This document shows, piece after piece, positions 46,508 through 60,289 of a DNA stretch of 64,000 bases. The notes beneath the pieces are model-generated. The model was not told where the DNA came from. It was given only the letters and a program-made list of their open reading frames with translations, and ran no database searches. Source of the stretch: Mesostigma viride (lineage: Eukaryota; Streptophyta; Mesostigmatophyceae; Mesostigmatales; Mesostigmataceae); NCBI GenBank assembly GCA_009746045.1, contig RPFO01000132.1:1600181-1664180 (forward strand), written 5' to 3'. The stretch's first letter is position 1; each line of letters starts with the position of its first letter. Position numbers and translations under genes: made by a program.

Positions 46508-49500
46508 GTGCGTCCTCTTATGTTCTTGAATGGTGGTTTAACCGTTCCCCATACTGTTGTAGACCCTTTCTTGCATGCTGATGAACTTTTGAATGTCTCT
46601 GTGTTGGTAGATAGCGGTGCGGCTAGCTCCTTTGTGAGCGAGGCCCTAGTTAGGCGTTTAGGACTAGTCCCTACCCCTCACACCAAACCTGTCACTGTTC
46701 ATTATGCTGATGGTCGCACCAGTCATTCCCCGGGTACGGTGTCCCTTCCCCTGGTCATACAAGGACGTACTGTCAACCTGACGGCCACTATAGGCCCTAT
46801 CACTACCGCTGATGTATTACTAGGATTAGATTGGCACCAGGATAATAAGATTACTATTAATTATGATACCATGGTCATTTGGTTTCCAGATAGCTCTTAC
46901 TGGGTACCGGAACGTCATTATAGATTGGAAAATTTATCCTTGGTAGATATTACTCCTCCTACACCTGTTGATCCTCCTGTAAGACCTATACCTGAAGTAT
47001 TAATGTCCAATGATGAGTTGCGTTCTGAATTAAAGGAATATGGATATTTATTATGTATGTTCCTTCAGTTAGAAGTACAGGAGATACCTATCACTAATAA
47101 TAGTGTGGATATAGATATAAACACAGTGGATACAATAGGAGTGGGATTTACTGAAAATGAAATAGTAAGATACATGGCTGTGATAGATTCCTCAAAAGTT
47201 TTTGAAGAAAAGACTCCTTCTTATCCTCCTCCTCGTTCTGTTTTACACCGTGTAGTTATCAAGGACGGTGCAGTTCCTACGCACTCTCCGATGTATAGAA
47301 TGGGCCCTACCGAGTTAAAGGAACTAAAACAGATTTTAGTGTCACTATTAGAAGCAGGATTGATAGAGCCTAGTAACTCTCCCTACTCAGCTGGTGTCCT
47401 GTTAGTTCCTAAGCCAAATGGCAAGTTTCGCCTAGTTACTGATTATAGGAAGTTGAATGATATTACTGTGAAGTCTAAATACCCTCTACCTCGTATTGAT
47501 GATATATTTAATAAGGTTAAAGGTTCCACTTGTTTCACAGTACTGGATTGTGCGGATGGTTTTTGGCAGTTGCGGATAGCTCCTGAGGATTGCCATAAAA
47601 CCGCCTTTGCTACCCCTTTTGGTCATTACCAGTTTAGAGTAGCGGCTATGGGACTCTGTAACTCGCCTGCCTCTTTTCAAATGTTAATGAATGAAGTGCT
47701 TAGACCTGTTATGGGAAATTCTCACCTTCCTCAGGTGTCCTCTGATTTAAAGGATCCTTCCTTCTCCTCTGTTTCTTTATCTGAGCATGACCGTTCTTGT
47801 GCTCAAGCTTACTTAGATGATATTCTTATTTACTCTCCTGATTTTGAAACGCACCTACGTGATTTAAAGAAAGTATTAGAAATAATGGCTGAAAATTCTT
47901 TGTGGGCGCGCCGTGCTAAAGTTCGTTCGGGTAGGAGTGTCCCATTTTTAGGGCACGTTCTGTCAGATGCCGGGGTCGCTACCGACCCGGATAAAACTAA
48001 GTCAATTCAGGAATGGCCTACTCCTACCGACGTTAAAGGTGTACGTAGTTTTCTAGGAATTGCTTCTTACTATAGGCGTTTTATCCCGCGTTTCGCAACT
48101 ATAGCAGCCCCTATTAATCATTTATTAAAGAAGGATATCCCCTTTGTTTGGAGTAGTGAATGTCAGTCGGCTTTTCAGTGTCTAAAATCCCTACTCCTTT
48201 TCCCTACTCATCCTTCCGGATACTACTAAACCCTTTGTGGTAGCTACAGATGCTAGTAAGGTAGCTATAGGGGGCGTCCTTCTCCAGGATCAGGGTCAGG
48301 GCTTACAGCCAATTGAGTATATCTCTAGGACAATGCTCCCTGCGGAGCGTAACTATCCCGTACACCAACAGGAACTCTTAGCGGTGGTGTATTGTTGCCA
48401 CGCGTGGCAGCACTTTCTTAAAGGTGCTCAATTTGATGTCTGCCTGAATGAACCCTGTGAGCTAGATCCTTATAGGTTAGTTATCCAAACGGATCACCGT
48501 CCCCTTACCCATCTTCTCTCCCAACCCAACCTTACCCCTCGGCAAGCGCGCTGGATGGAATTTTTAGCACAGTTTTCCCCTTTTAAACTTCAGTATGTTA
48601 AGGGTGTAGATAACATAGTACCAGATGCACTCTCTCGTCGTGCAGATTACTCCTTTTTCGAGGACCTTGATGTTCTCAATACTACTCTAGTTCCTACTAC
48701 TATGGGTGTAACCCCTTATGGTGAACTACCTGATGATGAATCCTATGCCTACCTCTTTCATACAGCTGTTCGCATGCCTGATCTCCTTTCTCACGTAGGA
48801 CTCTCTCTCCCGTGTGAGGCCCTTCCCGTGGCCTCGGTGGGGGGGAGGGGAAAAATAAAATTTCTATACCGCTTAGCCATATAGCGACTAGGTCAGGAAA
48901 GTCTTATGAAAACATAGTCCCTCTAGGACCTCCCCTTCTCTTTGGCAAGGCGGTAGGAGATCTCTTTAAACCTGTTCTGGATACCTCTGTAGCGATGCCT
49001 ACCTCTGATCTTGAACGTCTTATTAGTAGATTTACGGCCACTGAGCCGGAAGCATTAGCTGCCATTGCTGCACATCCCCAACAATTAGGCAAGCACCCTT
49101 GTAAATTTGTAGGTGGGTTTTTATATGTGCAGATAGCAGATTCTCCCCCTCAATGGCGCCTGTATGTCCCTCCTATCTGTCGCTCCTCCTTGCTCTTTGA
49201 GTTGCATGACTTAGCTGCTCATCAGGGTGGTAAACGGGTACGGGACCTAGTAGCCCGCTCTTATTACTGGCCTTCCCTTTATAAGGATGTAGATGAGTAT
49301 GTTAGAACTTGTCAATCTTGCCAGGAGATGAAACCCAATAACGTAGGACAGATAGCAGAACCTAGGACCTTGCCTGACCCCATCATGCCGTGGGATTCTA
49401 TCATGATGGATTTTGTAGGACCTTTTAGAAAGAATGATAGGGGCAATGCCCAGATCCTTGTGTTCATAGATCGTTTTACTCGTATGTGCCATCTCGTGCC

Positions 49501-50083
49501 GTGTCCTTTAGAACTCACAGCACGTGATTGCGCACGCCTATACCTCAATAATGTATACAGATATCATGGTTTGAGTAGGCAGTTTATTAGTGATAAGGAT
49601 AAGTTATTTACCTCAGATTTTTGGCAGCAGTTTTTCGCCGCCATCGGTACCAAGGTTACCTACGGTACTGCCTACCACTCCTCCTCCTCTCATTTAGTAG
49701 AGCGTCTTAATAGGGTAGTGGAAGAAGCGCTTAGGCACTATGTTAATGGCTCGGGAAGTGATTGGGAGGATTATTTATGTTTGGTAGAGTTCTCCCTCAA
49801 CAATTGTCCCCAAGCTGCGCATGGATATACGCCCTTCTTCCTAGATACTGGTAGACAGCCTCTTACTCCTACCTCTCTCTTAGCTAGTCCTCTACGGGAC
49901 AAGGATGATGTGTCCCGAGATACTGTAGAAGGTGTACAGTCCTTACTAGATAGAATGAAAACTGCTCATGACCACGCGATCTCAGGGTACCAAAAAGCTC
50001 AGTCTAAGTACCTTGCTAGGTTGCGTGCCTCCTTAGTGTCCAAAAACCAAATGTCCTCATTTGAGGACATAGTCCTCGTTTGA
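46508..50083 (+). pseudogene. pol: Gypsy Pol region: protease, RT, RNase H, integrase
   Basis: Parts in order: a retropepsin-type segment with VLVDSGAASSF (about 46600), RT with LVTDYRKLN (about 47440) and the catalytic box QAYLDDILIYS (about 47805), and RNase H with VVATDASK (48237) and TDHRPLTHLL. The integrase follows, with its HHCC zinc segment (about 49205-49330) and DDE core (MMDFVGPF near 49410, FISDKDKLF near 49585, HLVERLNRVVEEAL near 49690). The arrangement is textbook Ty3/gypsy. The region is not intact, and the C-terminal end of integrase is separated by the insertion at 50051. Confidence 0.88.
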
Positions 50084-51776
50084 GACGGGGGGGGTCAGGG
50101 GCGCTGTTTTGGCGCCAAATTTGGTCCTAGGGTCACTTGGTGGGTTTTGGCGCGAAACTGGGATAGGTACTGAGCGCGCCAAGCCCCTGGGGTCGACAGG
50201 GGTCGACCGTACCTGGAAAATATGAGGCGACGAAAAGTACCTACACTAGCAAGAACATCGCAATGCAATCGAGTGTTTTGTCGAGTGGCGGCTATGGGGT
50301 CGTGCCAGTTCCGAGGCTTGCCTGAATGTTATAGGGCATTATTTTGCCCCGGACGAAGACAGCATTTTAGATCGTCATCTAGTGATTTCGAAGATGCCTA
50401 TCTTCACGTGCAGGTGCTTTGTATACGTCGAAAATATTGTTCATGAACGGATTTTGGCATTGTTGAAGAAAATCTGAGAGCTACGTAGATCGCATGATAG
50501 GTCAGTTCACAGTTCGGTTTTACAATTTCTTTTTCCGCCCAGGCGCTGCGGATATCGCGAGTATGGGTTATGGTACGCTTCTGGGCTTATGGGCGACATG
50601 GGGAGAAGAGGGACCTGGGCAGTTGCATGCGTCAAAGAGTCTCTATTTTTTCGTCGTGATGTCGCAGTCGCGCCTGGCGGAAACAAGGGCGAGCGCGAGC
50701 CATATTTTTCTTTTGCCGCAAGGCTGGGTGCTTCCCACGCGTCACCGTCCTTTAATATATATTTCTTGAGCTGGCCCGCGCAGCTGGCGGCCTGGGCGCA
50801 CGTCAAGAACAAGGATCCGACTGTCATTCTCAACCGCATCGTTCTAAGTAAGCGTGTTAAGCGTATTGTAGCCTATAACTCCCGCAGACGTGATAATTTC
50901 GGTTGCTTTCAATGCCCGACTTCGTGGTTTTGATTACGTTTATGTCCGGGGAATAACGGAAGTTTGCTGGGCGGTACTTTCTTTTCCCGTTGCGTCCCTG
51001 AAAAGGTAAACGGCCTTGCGTTATCAAAACAGCAGCAAGTAGAAGTCGCTGTGCTTAATTGCGATGTGGTAGTTTGATTCAACACAATTACTGCCTTGTT
51101 GCTGAGAAGTTTTTCAAGGCTTGCTGGTATGTTGCCCATATGTTTCTAATGCTTCAACTCATGTCCAAGTGATCAAGACTGGCTTAGAAACTTGAGCTTG
51201 TCATGTTTACATTGTGCTTGTGTTACAACTTGTGCCTCTTTGCAGTATATGTTTCATATATAACGTAAGGGTTCATCATCATGGTTTAGCACCGTGGTGG
51301 CAGCCGAGCCTCTACTAACGATCATGGACCTAACCTTGGCAAGTATTTGCATCATATTTCACTCTTTGGACTGAGCTAGCTTTACACCTGCTGTTTGGCC
51401 TGCACCATGGTCCCTGGCTGCCAGTTACATTTTGTGCCCCCCCCTGGCAGGCTGCAGGGTCTAGGACTGCGAGGGTGTAACATAGACATGTTGTGGGCAC
51501 CCTGGGTGCATTTTCAGGACCAGCCATGACCTGGCCATGCCTTCTTTCTTGGCATATTGTTGACTTGAGTGCTATTTGGTCACTCGCGTAGCGACCCCCC
51601 TGCATTCATAAATCGTAAACAATTATACAATGAGCATATTTCATGGATATTAAGCATTGCAACTCTTGAACATATCATAAATGAACATGGTTCCATACCG
51701 TACCCATGGATGTGTTGACATGTGTTAGTTATTACAAATGGTATCCATGCTTATAAATGTCCTCATTTGAGGACAT
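50051..51776. mobile_element. 1.7-kb non-autonomous element with palindromic ends, nested in gypsy integrase
   Basis: Both ends carry the same ATGTCCTC-ATTT-GAGGACAT hairpin (50051-50070 and 51757-51776). The gypsy integrase frame breaks off at the left one and resumes after the right one. Because the 20-mer is nearly its own reverse complement, it could be a terminal hairpin or a target duplication. There is no coding capacity. The left end (GGCGCCAAA..., CGTACCTGGAAAA) resembles the left end of the inverted duplication at 24566. Confidence 0.6.
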
Positions 51777-52283
51777 TTTCTTGGTGATTAGACATTAGAT
51801 AGAAGAGCACCTGAGATAGAAATAGGAGATCTAGTATTAGTAGAAGGCCCCCGTGTTGGCCGTTTTGCTCATAAGTTTGAAGCAGAACTTAAGGTCAAAC
51901 TTAGGCCCGCCTTCTTAGGACCCTTCCATGTGTTGTCTAGAGTAGGAAATTTCTTATATAAAGTCGATATCCCTACCTCTTGGCAGACACATTCAAACAC
52001 CTTCCATAGAAGCCAGCTGAAACTGTACCACCCTAGTACGTTCGCTGGTAGAGAGCTAGCGCCTGCCCCTTTAGAGCATAACCCTGACACTGGGGAAGTA
52101 GAAGACGAAGTAGAAAGCATCGTGGCCCATAGAGATATCAAAAAGGGCCGCGGTACCCAGCGTCAGTATAAAGTGAAGTGGATGTATGCTCGTAGTGAAG
52201 TAGATAAGGTCTGGTATACGGAGAGTGAGCTAGATGGGTGTAGTCGCCTGCTGCAGGAATATAAAACCCTGCACAAGCTCTAG
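51777..52283 (+). pseudogene. Integrase C-terminus with chromodomain (gypsy)
   Basis: After the nested element, integrase sequence resumes (FLGPFHVLSRVGNFLYKVDIP). It ends in a chromodomain-like block (about 52090-52270: VESIVAHRDIKKGRG, QYKVKWMYA, VWYTESELDGCSRLLQEY). This identifies the family as a chromovirus, where the domain usually directs integration to marked chromatin. Confidence 0.8.
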
Positions 52284-52359
52284 TTGTAGACCTTCTCCTC
52301 TCTTATGTTATGTCTGCTGTCGACGGGTGGTTGGTTGTCCCCTCCCCTCCGCAGCCGTC

Positions 52360-54684
52360 ATGTCAGAGCCTACCCCTCCGGCTGAGAGCCCGCTGCCGTC
52401 CCCGCCCCTACCGGACCCTGAGCTGTACTTCGAGGCCCTTCCGGGCCGCTGGGTGTCACGGTCCAGTTTTCCGGGTGGCATCGTGCAGCCGGCCCTCCAG
52501 GCCCAACATGCGAGTTTAGTCAGGGCTGCTCTCTTCACGGTCACGTGGTACGGTCCCTCCCCTGATGAACCGCCCCAGCTTGTTTTGCACGGGTTCGACG
52601 ATGCCGGGCACTGTTTGTTAGGATGTGGCTCCCGCTGTCCAGCCTTGGGACAGATAGCTGCGGTTCTCCAGTGCCCCCGGGTTTTTTCCTACCTTTCTAC
52701 CCCTGTGGGCCGCTCCTGCCTACGGGATGTGTTCCCCTGGCTTCCGGCCGAGGGTGATGCGGAAGTAGATGAGAACCCCTGCGACCTTCTACGGGCAGTA
52801 GAGTTCATGGAGATAGCAGACCAGACAGCGGGCGTAGGATTGGGCGACCCTACTCCTACGGACGCGCCAGTAGAGGCACAGTATACTCCTGAGTATTCGG
52901 CCTCCCCTGCGGCGTCCTCCTCTTCAGTGTCGGCGCCTTCCCCTGTCCCGTCTTCACCGAGGTCGGTCCTGTGCGCATCGGTGGAGCCTACCCCTTTGGG
53001 CTCTGGTCGTGAGCCTGATCCTCTTTCGGCGACAGTTTCTGCGATGCAGGCGCAGATCCAGTCCCTGACGGCGGCCTTCGGGGCCTTCATGGCGGCCCAG
53101 GCGCACGCTCCAGCCACGCCAGGTGGGGTGTCTGCCGCAGCTGTGCCCCCTTCCCCTTCGGTCGCCTCGACGTCTACGGGTCCGTCTGTGCCGCGCGAGC
53201 CCTCGGCGGCTGCGGTTCCCTCTGTTGCTGCGGCTCCTACGCCTTCGGCTACCTCTGCGCCTGCTACTGACGTACCTGCGCCTCGGCGCGAGTCCGCCGT
53301 CCCAGCGGCCGCGCCCGTCGCCGCCGCGTCCGAGCCGCCCACCACGTCAGCGCCGCCCTCGCGGGGTTTCTTCAGCGACCCGGGCGGTCTTCCCAGGCTT
53401 TGGGAGGGCGGTCCTCCGCAGAGGATCCCGGTGCCTGACTGGAGCTTAGACGGTAACCAGTCGTATGCCGGATTGCCTGTCCCCACGGGCCCTATTTTCA
53501 ACATGTGGCCTGGTGGTGCTCCGCCCCCAGAGACCGGCGCGCCAGCTGCGGAGGCGGGTCCGTCGCGACCCCCTGCGGCATCGGGTCCGACGCGGCCCCC
53601 TGTTGTACCGGCGCCGTCTGCGTCTGTGCCGGTTCCTACCCCTTCGTCGGCCCCTGTCCCTTCGGCCCCGCGGTCTTTGGCTGCGGTTGTTCGGTCCAGT
53701 GGCTCTGACCCTCGCGCCACCCGCGCTGCCGATTCCCTTCGGGAGTTGTCAGAGGGCGATCGGGATCGGGCCCCTTCTGTGGTGCATGCGACTCCGGAGT
53801 CGCGCGACACGCCTGTCTTTGGGTACGGTATGTCTGCGCTCGCCTGCCGCCAGTGTGACCTGCCGCGCGCCTCCGCCGAGCTTGCCATTTCGCCCATGTC
53901 CTACGGGTTCTCCCAGGTGTGTCGGGCGCCGCGGGACCGTGGCCTACCAGTTGAGACTGATCGGCCTCCTTTCGATATGGTTATTTTAGCTGATCCGGTG
54001 TTCCAGGGTGAGATCCTGGTTCGGCGCGTCCTGTATCGCTGGGCTAGGCGCCACAATGACTTGGACACCTACGGCGGGTTCCAGTGGGCTTACCCTCCGC
54101 CTCTGGGCATTATGGCCTCAGATGCCCTTACGGTAGAGTTTCCTGCGGTGCCGGGTGCCACGTACAGCACGGTCCTTCAGCCCATCCTAGAGTGGGATGC
54201 CCGTCGTCCAGCGCCCATCCCGGGCCAGGGTTTGGACTCTCGGGGTCATCCTCCTCCCCGGGCTAGCGACTACCTCGAGACGTTCGGGTCGCGACAGTGT
54301 GCCCGTCGGTGGCGCTCCCGTGAGATTCGGCATATCCGGTTGTGGCCGTCCAACGTGGAGCCCCTGGTAGATCTGTTTTTCCCGACGGGTATGCGCCCTC
54401 GGATCCGGTACCATCGCCTGCTCCTGCGGGCTCTCTGCCTGATCGCGGTAGAGCCTTTCCTACGCCTCTTTGCCTGTGGTTTCCTGGACTGGGCCCGGGG
54501 CCAGGTCGTTCTTACGCAGCATAGGTATTACTGGGCCTTCCTGGGTCTTTTTCCTGACGGCGTGTGGGCCGATGTTTTCCTCACTGTAGATAGGCACGAC
54601 AATGCTGAGGATGTGTCTCACTACCAGGCGTACCTGGATGTCCTGCTGGCCTCCCGTGGTACTTACCAGACGGATGGCCATTAG
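52360..54684 (+). CDS. Extra ORF between pol and 3' LTR of the gypsy element, function unknown
   Basis: 775 codons from ATG 52360. The open frame extends further upstream but overlaps the chromodomain region. A globular N-terminal part (about residues 1-150; LPGRWVSRSSFPGG, LLGCGSRCPALGQ) is followed by a long Pro/Ala/Ser-rich linker. A globular C-terminal part (about 490-775) is rich in Arg/Trp/Tyr (FGSRQCARRWRSREIRHI, RYYWAFLGLFPDGVW). I see no signal peptide, clear transmembrane pair or fusion-type cleavage site, so I do not call it an envelope. Its high GC content contrasts with the AT-rich gag and pol. The family is unknown. Position suggests an accessory or captured gene. Confidence 0.6.
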   Translation: MSEPTPPAESPLPSPPLPDPELYFEALPGRWVSRSSFPGGIVQPALQAQHASLVRAALFTVTWYGPSPDEPPQLVLHGFDDAGHCLLGCGSRCPALGQIAAVLQCPRVFSYLSTPVGRSCLRDVFPWLPAEGDAEVDENPCDLLRAVEFMEIADQTAGVGLGDPTPTDAPVEAQYTPEYSASPAASSSSVSAPSPVPSSPRSVLCASVEPTPLGSGREPDPLSATVSAMQAQIQSLTAAFGAFMAAQAHAPATPGGVSAAAVPPSPSVASTSTGPSVPREPSAAAVPSVAAAPTPSATSAPATDVPAPRRESAVPAAAPVAAASEPPTTSAPPSRGFFSDPGGLPRLWEGGPPQRIPVPDWSLDGNQSYAGLPVPTGPIFNMWPGGAPPPETGAPAAEAGPSRPPAASGPTRPPVVPAPSASVPVPTPSSAPVPSAPRSLAAVVRSSGSDPRATRAADSLRELSEGDRDRAPSVVHATPESRDTPVFGYGMSALACRQCDLPRASAELAISPMSYGFSQVCRAPRDRGLPVETDRPPFDMVILADPVFQGEILVRRVLYRWARRHNDLDTYGGFQWAYPPPLGIMASDALTVEFPAVPGATYSTVLQPILEWDARRPAPIPGQGLDSRGHPPPRASDYLETFGSRQCARRWRSREIRHIRLWPSNVEPLVDLFFPTGMRPRIRYHRLLLRALCLIAVEPFLRLFACGFLDWARGQVVLTQHRYYWAFLGLFPDGVWADVFLTVDRHDNAEDVSHYQAYLDVLLASRGTYQTDGH

Positions 54685-55054
54685 ATAGAGGGCCTTAGGC
54701 CCGACCTGAGGGTGTTGTCCCTCCGGTATATAGAGTCGCCCTCACGTTCTGGCCAGTTGACTGGTCGTTCTTGGTCCTTGGTACTGATTTGTTTACTCTG
54801 TGTGTCCTGCCCAGTGCCGTTCCCCCCGGCAAGGACTTTGTTCCAGGCAGTTAGGGGAACCTACCACCAGGCTTGGTGCTGGCTAACCCTACACCTCCCG
54901 GCGTGGTGGTGGAGACCGAGTTAATACGTTGGTGCCTTGTATCTTGGATGGTCTGCCGACTGTGTTGGTGTGTGCTGGGTGCATTAGGTTTCCTACCCCT
55001 TGTTTTCCTCCCTGTGCGTAGGGAGAGGGCTCCCTACCTTTGTGGGGGGGGAGG
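54685..55054 (+). other. Gypsy 3' untranslated region and polypurine tract
   Basis: No ORF of note. The G-rich run at about 55041-55054 abuts the 3' LTR and is the plus-strand primer site. Confidence 0.6.
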
Positions 55055-55617
55055 TGTTACGTCGCGTAACAATTCGTTGTAGTTACGGACGTAAATTAGG
55101 TCTTTTGCCTCGGTTGTCCCTAGGTTTACGTGTAGCTCCTACCGGGACACTATTGTCCTCGTAACAGTACTGTGGTACATTGGGTGCCTTTGGGCGCCGC
55201 GCCGCGTACTTTACTAGTGGTCCTTATCCTTTGGTAGAATGTAGTGGACCAGCGTGCATCTGTATCTGTGCCGGTGCATCTGTAGGTGAGGGCCATGTCG
55301 GCCCGAGCGTGTTGGACCGTTGGTGACCATTTATGCACGTTCTACCCCTCGTGTGTTCACTCGGCGTGTGTTAAATGAATTAACACATATAGGCTTGGGT
55401 CACGGCAGTGTAGTTGTGTTTCCTTCCTCTATTCCTGGAGTAAACGGGTTGTGTAAATGGCTTATGGCGTATTATAGCAATACTTACGTTAATGCATTGA
55501 GATCTGGATCGTCTCGTTCGTCTTTCGCTAGGGGTTTAACTAGAGGTGGCTTGACTAGTTTAGGTAGCATCAGGCCAGGTAGAGGTAGAGGTAGTGGTAG
55601 ATACCCGAGGCGTAACA
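55055..55617 (+). repeat. 3' LTR of the gypsy element
   Basis: 563 bp, preceded by TGTGGGGGGGGAGG and followed by the GAAGC target duplication. Confidence 0.92.
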
Positions 55618-55818
55618 GAAGCTTAAAAAAAAAAAACGGTTTCTCTCATGAAGAGCAACAAACTCTAATGATAAGAAATCGTGGACGAGCCTTGAATGAT
55701 GAACAACCACGAAAAACACGACATGAAGAAACTTAAGTCGAGCGCGATCAAGTCCGAGAGGGTCGAACGCATACATCACCCCACGCGAGATGGGTTTTGC
55801 TCACGTTGGAAGCGTTAC
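55618..55818. other. Short spacer between two LTR elements
   Basis: Starts with the GAAGC target duplication of the gypsy element and ends with the GTTAC duplication (55814-55818) of the next element. An A-run follows the first site. No gene seen. Probably the ancestral locus sequence. Confidence 0.55.
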
Positions 55819-56497
55819 TGTTACGTGCCAGCCCAGACACACCTAGCCTGAGCTACGTAGCGAAAGATCTACCATGCCGGAATGAGGAAGATTCAAGGTG
55901 GCCTAATGCAGATTGCGCTTCACGACTGGGGTCGTGAGATATCTGGCACCGCGACTTGATGCCAAGCTAATTAATACACACTTATAATGGCTAGCAATAC
56001 CAATTACAAATGGATAGTTGCCCCAGGTTTAATATGAAGGCGTCATCGCACTTTACATTCATCAAACCAAGAGGACGAGACTCTCGTCCTCGGACCAATT
56101 TCACCTAGGTCTGCCACCAAGCTGGCAAGTGGCGCCGACATGGCGCCGACCTTCCAGAGAATTACGAAGCATGCAGTCCACACAAGATCCTCGGGTCGAC
56201 ATCGACCCTCGCCAGACTACAGAATCCACGCATGAGTACAATATCTCAACCAGCTATAAAGTACGCAGCGCGGCGCGACTGCACCGGCCCCTAGAAGATC
56301 GCATACATCAACCTAGGCCCAAAATAACTGGTCCGAATCACACAAACTATCATAATTCCATACAAAAGTCCTGACCAAGGGACAATTCCCAAATTAAGTC
56401 CCGAAATGAGTCCCAAAGTCCTACGGACTATGACAACAAGCCAAAATACATAATTTATTCCATTGTTGCGCCCGTTCCAAGGGTTGGGTTCGCAACA
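55819..56497 (-). repeat. 3' LTR (left) of the minus-strand gag-only element
   Basis: 679 bp, TG...CA. Shorter than its partner through small deletions. Next to the minus-strand polypurine tract. Confidence 0.88.
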
Positions 56498-58234
56498 CTC
56501 CTCCCCCTCCCCGGGGGACGGTAGTCCCTACCGTCATGCAGGAAAGGACCAACAACTAAAGGGAGAAAGCACACAACAAACATACTACTAACCACGCAGG
56601 GTTACTCTACTTGCCACGCAGGGCAAAATCAGATTGACCATAGGGGTACTATGTCCGAGCCCTCGTTCTCCAACGGGCCAGTAAAACCAATTCCCCCAAA
56701 ACTCGCCACACAAGGACAAGTCTTGACGTAGTCAACGTATCTCCCTACTATAGGCCGAAGGGAGGAAACCAGATCCTATCACGTGAGGGCTTTCGGGTTT
56801 TGACCACAGAAACTTCTCCGCGTGGGTTAACAGTCGCCTGAATGAACAGCTCGTTTGACTTTTTCGCCATGGCGGGGCTTCCATGACTAGAGACTGCTCC
56901 AGACGGCGGGGATATTCCCAGTACTTACGGTACTGAGGGCATCCATTGGCATTAGAGGTGTGGGGCGCTCCACCTTGCCTGCTGGCTGTCTTCCCACCAC
57001 GAAGTCATTCCTATAATAGTGTCCACCTTCCGACTCCCACGTTTGTCCTATCTACCGGGACCTTACACCAAGAACCAGGTCCAGGTTGGCCTAAGGCCGG
57101 CTACCTACCCCAGGTCAAGCATGACATTTCACGGTCGACTCAAGCAACATAATACCGTGCCCTCATCACATGAGGCACCACTGGAAACTGGAACAAATCA
57201 CAGGGCAATGCCCTGGGTGACTGGAAACTCCGGATCTCTTGACTGGAACAACAGGAACAGGAACCCCCATAATCCTTCCTGAAATCTCCCCCACTTCCCA
57301 CAAATCCATCAATCTCCCTCTCACCGCTGCCCTCCCTGGCGACCGCGCTAGTGCAGGGCTGCGGCAGCATATAAAATTCCGCCAGCGACCCGAATCAGAG
57401 GCGCACACCAATCAACGCCAAGACAACCCAATTGATGGGATGGGGTCGACCGATACCAATACTACCGGATGCATCGCTACAGGCGACGATGCTTATCACA
57501 ACTGGGATAGTAATACGCGCGTGGCGGACACGTTGCGCGCGACCATGCACAGTGGCGCGGGCACGCAATAATTGGGGTTCGCAACAGTGGTCCGCGGGGC
57601 GCGCACGCGCCATCATGTGACAGCGTTGTAAACGCCACAGCCGAGCAAAGGCCAAAATATGGATCACCGCAGTCGGACGTCATCAACGACTACGGGAGGT
57701 GCTCGCGTGCAGAACTGACCAATGCAGTCGATGCAGGGAGGACTGGTCACCAAGCTGGATCACGTCTTGCCTTTGCGGAGATGCGCGCGCAAGCGCTGAA
57801 CTCTCCATCCCATCTGCAAGACCCCTGATGTCGAGTCAACCACAGCGGAAGGCCACCTCCAGGTAAGGCAGAAGGCGAGGAGACCTCTACTAGGGCCTGC
57901 CCGTCGTTCCTATCTACGTTATTGGCCTCTGGGGCCGACGCGTCTGCATCTGGTGCGGGCGTCTGTTCTACTAATTGGTTGACTAACTCTACTCCTCCCT
58001 TCCCCCTCGTCCGAAGATGTCGTCCGGGAAACGTATGAGCGAGAGGCACCAATGGCCCGCAGCTAGTTTGGTAGAATGACACAGGCACCAATACTAGCTG
58101 CGACCATCACGTCTCCCGGGGGAAGTGACCGTGTATACGTCGGCCTCCTCCGCCTCCTCCTGCTGGTCACGTGCCTGGTATAGGTACTCCGCCACGACCA
58201 CAGGAGGGCCGAGAGGTTCTAGCGCATGGAGGGA
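56498..58234. other. Non-coding 3' part of the minus-strand gag-only element
   Basis: Follows gag on the minus strand up to the left LTR. No pol domain or other ORF was recognised. Only short frames occur on either strand. Confidence 0.5.

Positions 58235-60289
<2,055 letters not shown>

Larger units (their letters stand above)
29498..55617 (+). mobile_element. Ty3/gypsy chromovirus enlarged to 26 kb by nested insertions
   Basis: The LTRs are 29498-30060 and 55055-55617 (both 563 bp, TGTTACG...GTAACA). The 5-bp target duplication is GAAGC (29493-29497, 55618-55622). A G-rich polypurine tract ends at 55054. I see about two differences between the LTRs, so insertion was recent. Order of parts: viroplasmin-like ORF, gag, protease, RT, RNase H, integrase, chromodomain, then an extra ORF. 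Nested inside are PAT-like copy B (31187-44728) and a 1.7-kb non-autonomous element (50051-51776). Without these the element is about 10.9 kb. It is broken by the two insertions and a few smaller breaks. Confidence 0.9.

Noticed and set aside
52689-53897. Minus-strand 402-codon frame
   Set aside because: Antisense to the Pro/Ala/Ser-rich linker of the extra gypsy ORF. GC-rich composition alone keeps it open.
52360-54684. Envelope protein in the gypsy element
   Set aside because: Position fits, but no signal peptide, transmembrane anchor or cleavage motif is visible, so it is left as unknown.
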